A stretch of DNA of 6,442 nt from a bacterium (GTDB lineage Bacteria; Patescibacteriota; Minisyncoccia; Minisyncoccales; UBA10102), in the NCBI GenBank assembly GCA_030647175.1, contig JAUSJU010000009.1:1-6442 (forward strand), written 5' to 3'. The first letter of the stretch is position 1; every line of letters starts with the position of its first letter. Position numbers and translations under genes: made by a program. This document shows, in pieces, positions 5,500 to 6,442 of the stretch. The notes below the pieces were generated by a model that was not told the origin of the DNA, made no database searches, and saw only the letters and a program-made list of their open reading frames with translations.

Positions 5500-6442
5500 C
5501 TATATTCGATATCGGGAAATAACTTCTCGCACGGTTTTGACAACCGTGCTAATTTCTCTTGATGTCATCTTGGGAAACAACGGTAGAGTTATCGTCCTCT
5601 CGTAATACTGTTCAGCAATAGGAAAATCTCCTTTCTTATATCCAAACGTCTTCTTGTAAAATGGGTGAAGGTGGACAGGGATATAATGTACCTGCACACC
5701 GAGGCCTTTTTCGCGCAACGCTTCGAGTACTTTCCTCCTCCCCGTTTTCAATAACTCCAGGCGCAGCCTGATGGGATACAGATGATACGCTGACTTGGCA
5801 TACGATTTCTCGACAGGAAGCATTATCTCTACGACATTGCGAAACGCTTGGTTATACTGCCGCACGATTTCTCTTCTCCTCTTCACGAACCTATCCAGCT
5901 TTTTAAACTGACTGAGGCCCAGGGCGCACTGAATATCAGTAATGCGATAGTTGTAGCCCAGCTTCTCTATCTCGTAATACCAAGGTCCTTTTTCTGGTCT
6001 CTTGATGATTCCGTGATTCCGAAACGTCCTGAGGCTCTCATACAAGTCCTTCCTATTGGTAACAATCATTCCTCCTTCTCCCGTGGTGATTGCTTTTACT
6101 GGATGAAAGCTGAATATGGTTATATCGGAAAAGGATCCGATCTTCCTACCCTTGTATTCCGAACCCAGCGCGTGAGCCGCGTCTTCAATAACCAGAAGAT
6201 TATGCTCTTTTGCAATTTTCCTTATCTTATCCATCTCAAGCGGATGACCGGCAAAATCAACCGGGGCCAACGCCTTAGTCCTCTTGGTAATCTTCCTTCT
6301 TATCTCTTCGGGGCTGATATTCAACGTATCCTCCTGGATATCGGCGAATACTGGCTTTCCTCCGCAATATACAATGGCGTTTGCGGTCGCGGCAAACGTC
6401 ATGGGAGTGGTGATAACCTCGTCTCCCGGACCGATACCGGCT
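5500..6442 (-). CDS. pseC: PseC-like nucleotide-sugar aminotransferase, C-terminal 313 codons (5' end beyond the window)
   Basis: A PLP-dependent aminotransferase of the DegT/DnrJ/EryC1/StrS family that places an amino group at C4 of a UDP-4-keto-6-deoxy sugar, using glutamate as donor. The frame is open through the window edge (GIGPGDEV is read upstream of the first internal ATG at 6402). Marks of the family are ITTPMTFAATANA, FADIQEDTLNI, IEDAAHALGSEYKGRKIG, and FSFHPVKAITTGEGG, in which the lysine encoded at 6094-6096 forms the PLP Schiff base. The run WYYEIEKLGYNYRITDIQCA and the general wording are closest to PseC, which makes UDP-4-amino-4,6-dideoxy-N-acetyl-beta-L-altrosamine in the pseudaminic acid pathway. 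The family is certain; the PseC assignment is from recalled similarity and other 4-aminotransferases (for perosamine, viosamine or bacillosamine) remain possible. About 70 N-terminal residues are missing. A PseB-type dehydratase would be expected upstream, outside the window. Confidence 0.
   Translation of the reverse strand, partial: AGIGPGDEVITTPMTFAATANAIVYCGGKPVFADIQEDTLNISPEEIRRKITKRTKALAPVDFAGHPLEMDKIRKIAKEHNLLVIEDAAHALGSEYKGRKIGSFSDITIFSFHPVKAITTGEGGMIVTNRKDLYESLRTFRNHGIIKRPEKGPWYYEIEKLGYNYRITDIQCALGLSQFKKLDRFVKRRREIVRQYNQAFRNVVEIMLPVEKSYAKSAYHLYPIRLRLELLKTGRRKVLEALREKGLGVQVHYIPVHLHPFYKKTFGYKKGDFPIAEQYYERTITLPLFPKMTSREISTVVKTVREVISRYRI

Noticed and set aside
5490..5543. Longer AcpS from a TTG at 5543
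   Set aside because: The additional 18 residues do not resemble AcpS N-termini, there is no ribosome site, and the frame would run 44 nt into the aminotransferase gene. ATG 5489 gives the classic start.
1..6442. CRISPR array, tRNA, rRNA, insertion sequence or phage genes
   Set aside because: No regularly spaced direct repeats, no tRNA cloverleaf in the two short intergenic gaps, and no transposase or integrase motifs were seen.

Overview
All genes in this 6.4 kb window lie on the minus strand, so transcription runs from position 6442 towards position 1. The DNA is bacterial, uses the standard genetic code and has moderate GC. The organism cannot be fixed from the sequence. Tight gene overlaps, weak Shine-Dalgarno sites and a surface-sugar gene set would suit an uncultured lineage such as Patescibacteria or Omnitrophota, but this is a guess.

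From right to left, the first six genes form one compact cassette (6442 to 954) with junctions from 17 nt overlaps to 10 nt gaps. They are: a PLP-dependent nucleotide-sugar aminotransferase of PseC type (5' end outside the window); a 4'-phosphopantetheinyl transferase (AcpS); a FkbH-like HAD-IIIC protein; a short acyl carrier protein (ACP); a RimJ/RimL-type GNAT N-acyltransferase; and a 538-residue fusion of a double hot-dog (MaoC) hydratase with a short-chain dehydrogenase (SDR). After a 144 bp gap with a promoter-like site comes a Nudix hydrolase that starts at TTG behind a perfect AGGAGG. A terminator-like hairpin overlaps its stop codon. The leftmost gene is the N-terminal part of a TylF/MycF-type O-methyltransferase, cut by the window edge, with a possible promoter of its own.

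Read together, the cassette looks like a unit that builds an unusual acyl group on a dedicated ACP and attaches it to an amino sugar. AcpS would activate the ACP. FkbH would load a three-carbon glyceryl-type unit from a glycolytic phosphate. The MaoC-SDR fusion would adjust the oxidation state of an ACP- or CoA-bound acyl chain. The GNAT protein would transfer the acyl group to the 4-amino group made by the PseC-like enzyme. The O-methyltransferase could then cap a hydroxyl. Similar logic is known from N-acylated, O-methylated aminosugars on flagellins and O-antigens. The particular combination here, especially the hydratase-first MaoC-SDR fusion with an altered SDR catalytic set, deserves a closer look. 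No ketosynthase, mobile element, CRISPR array, tRNA or rRNA is visible.
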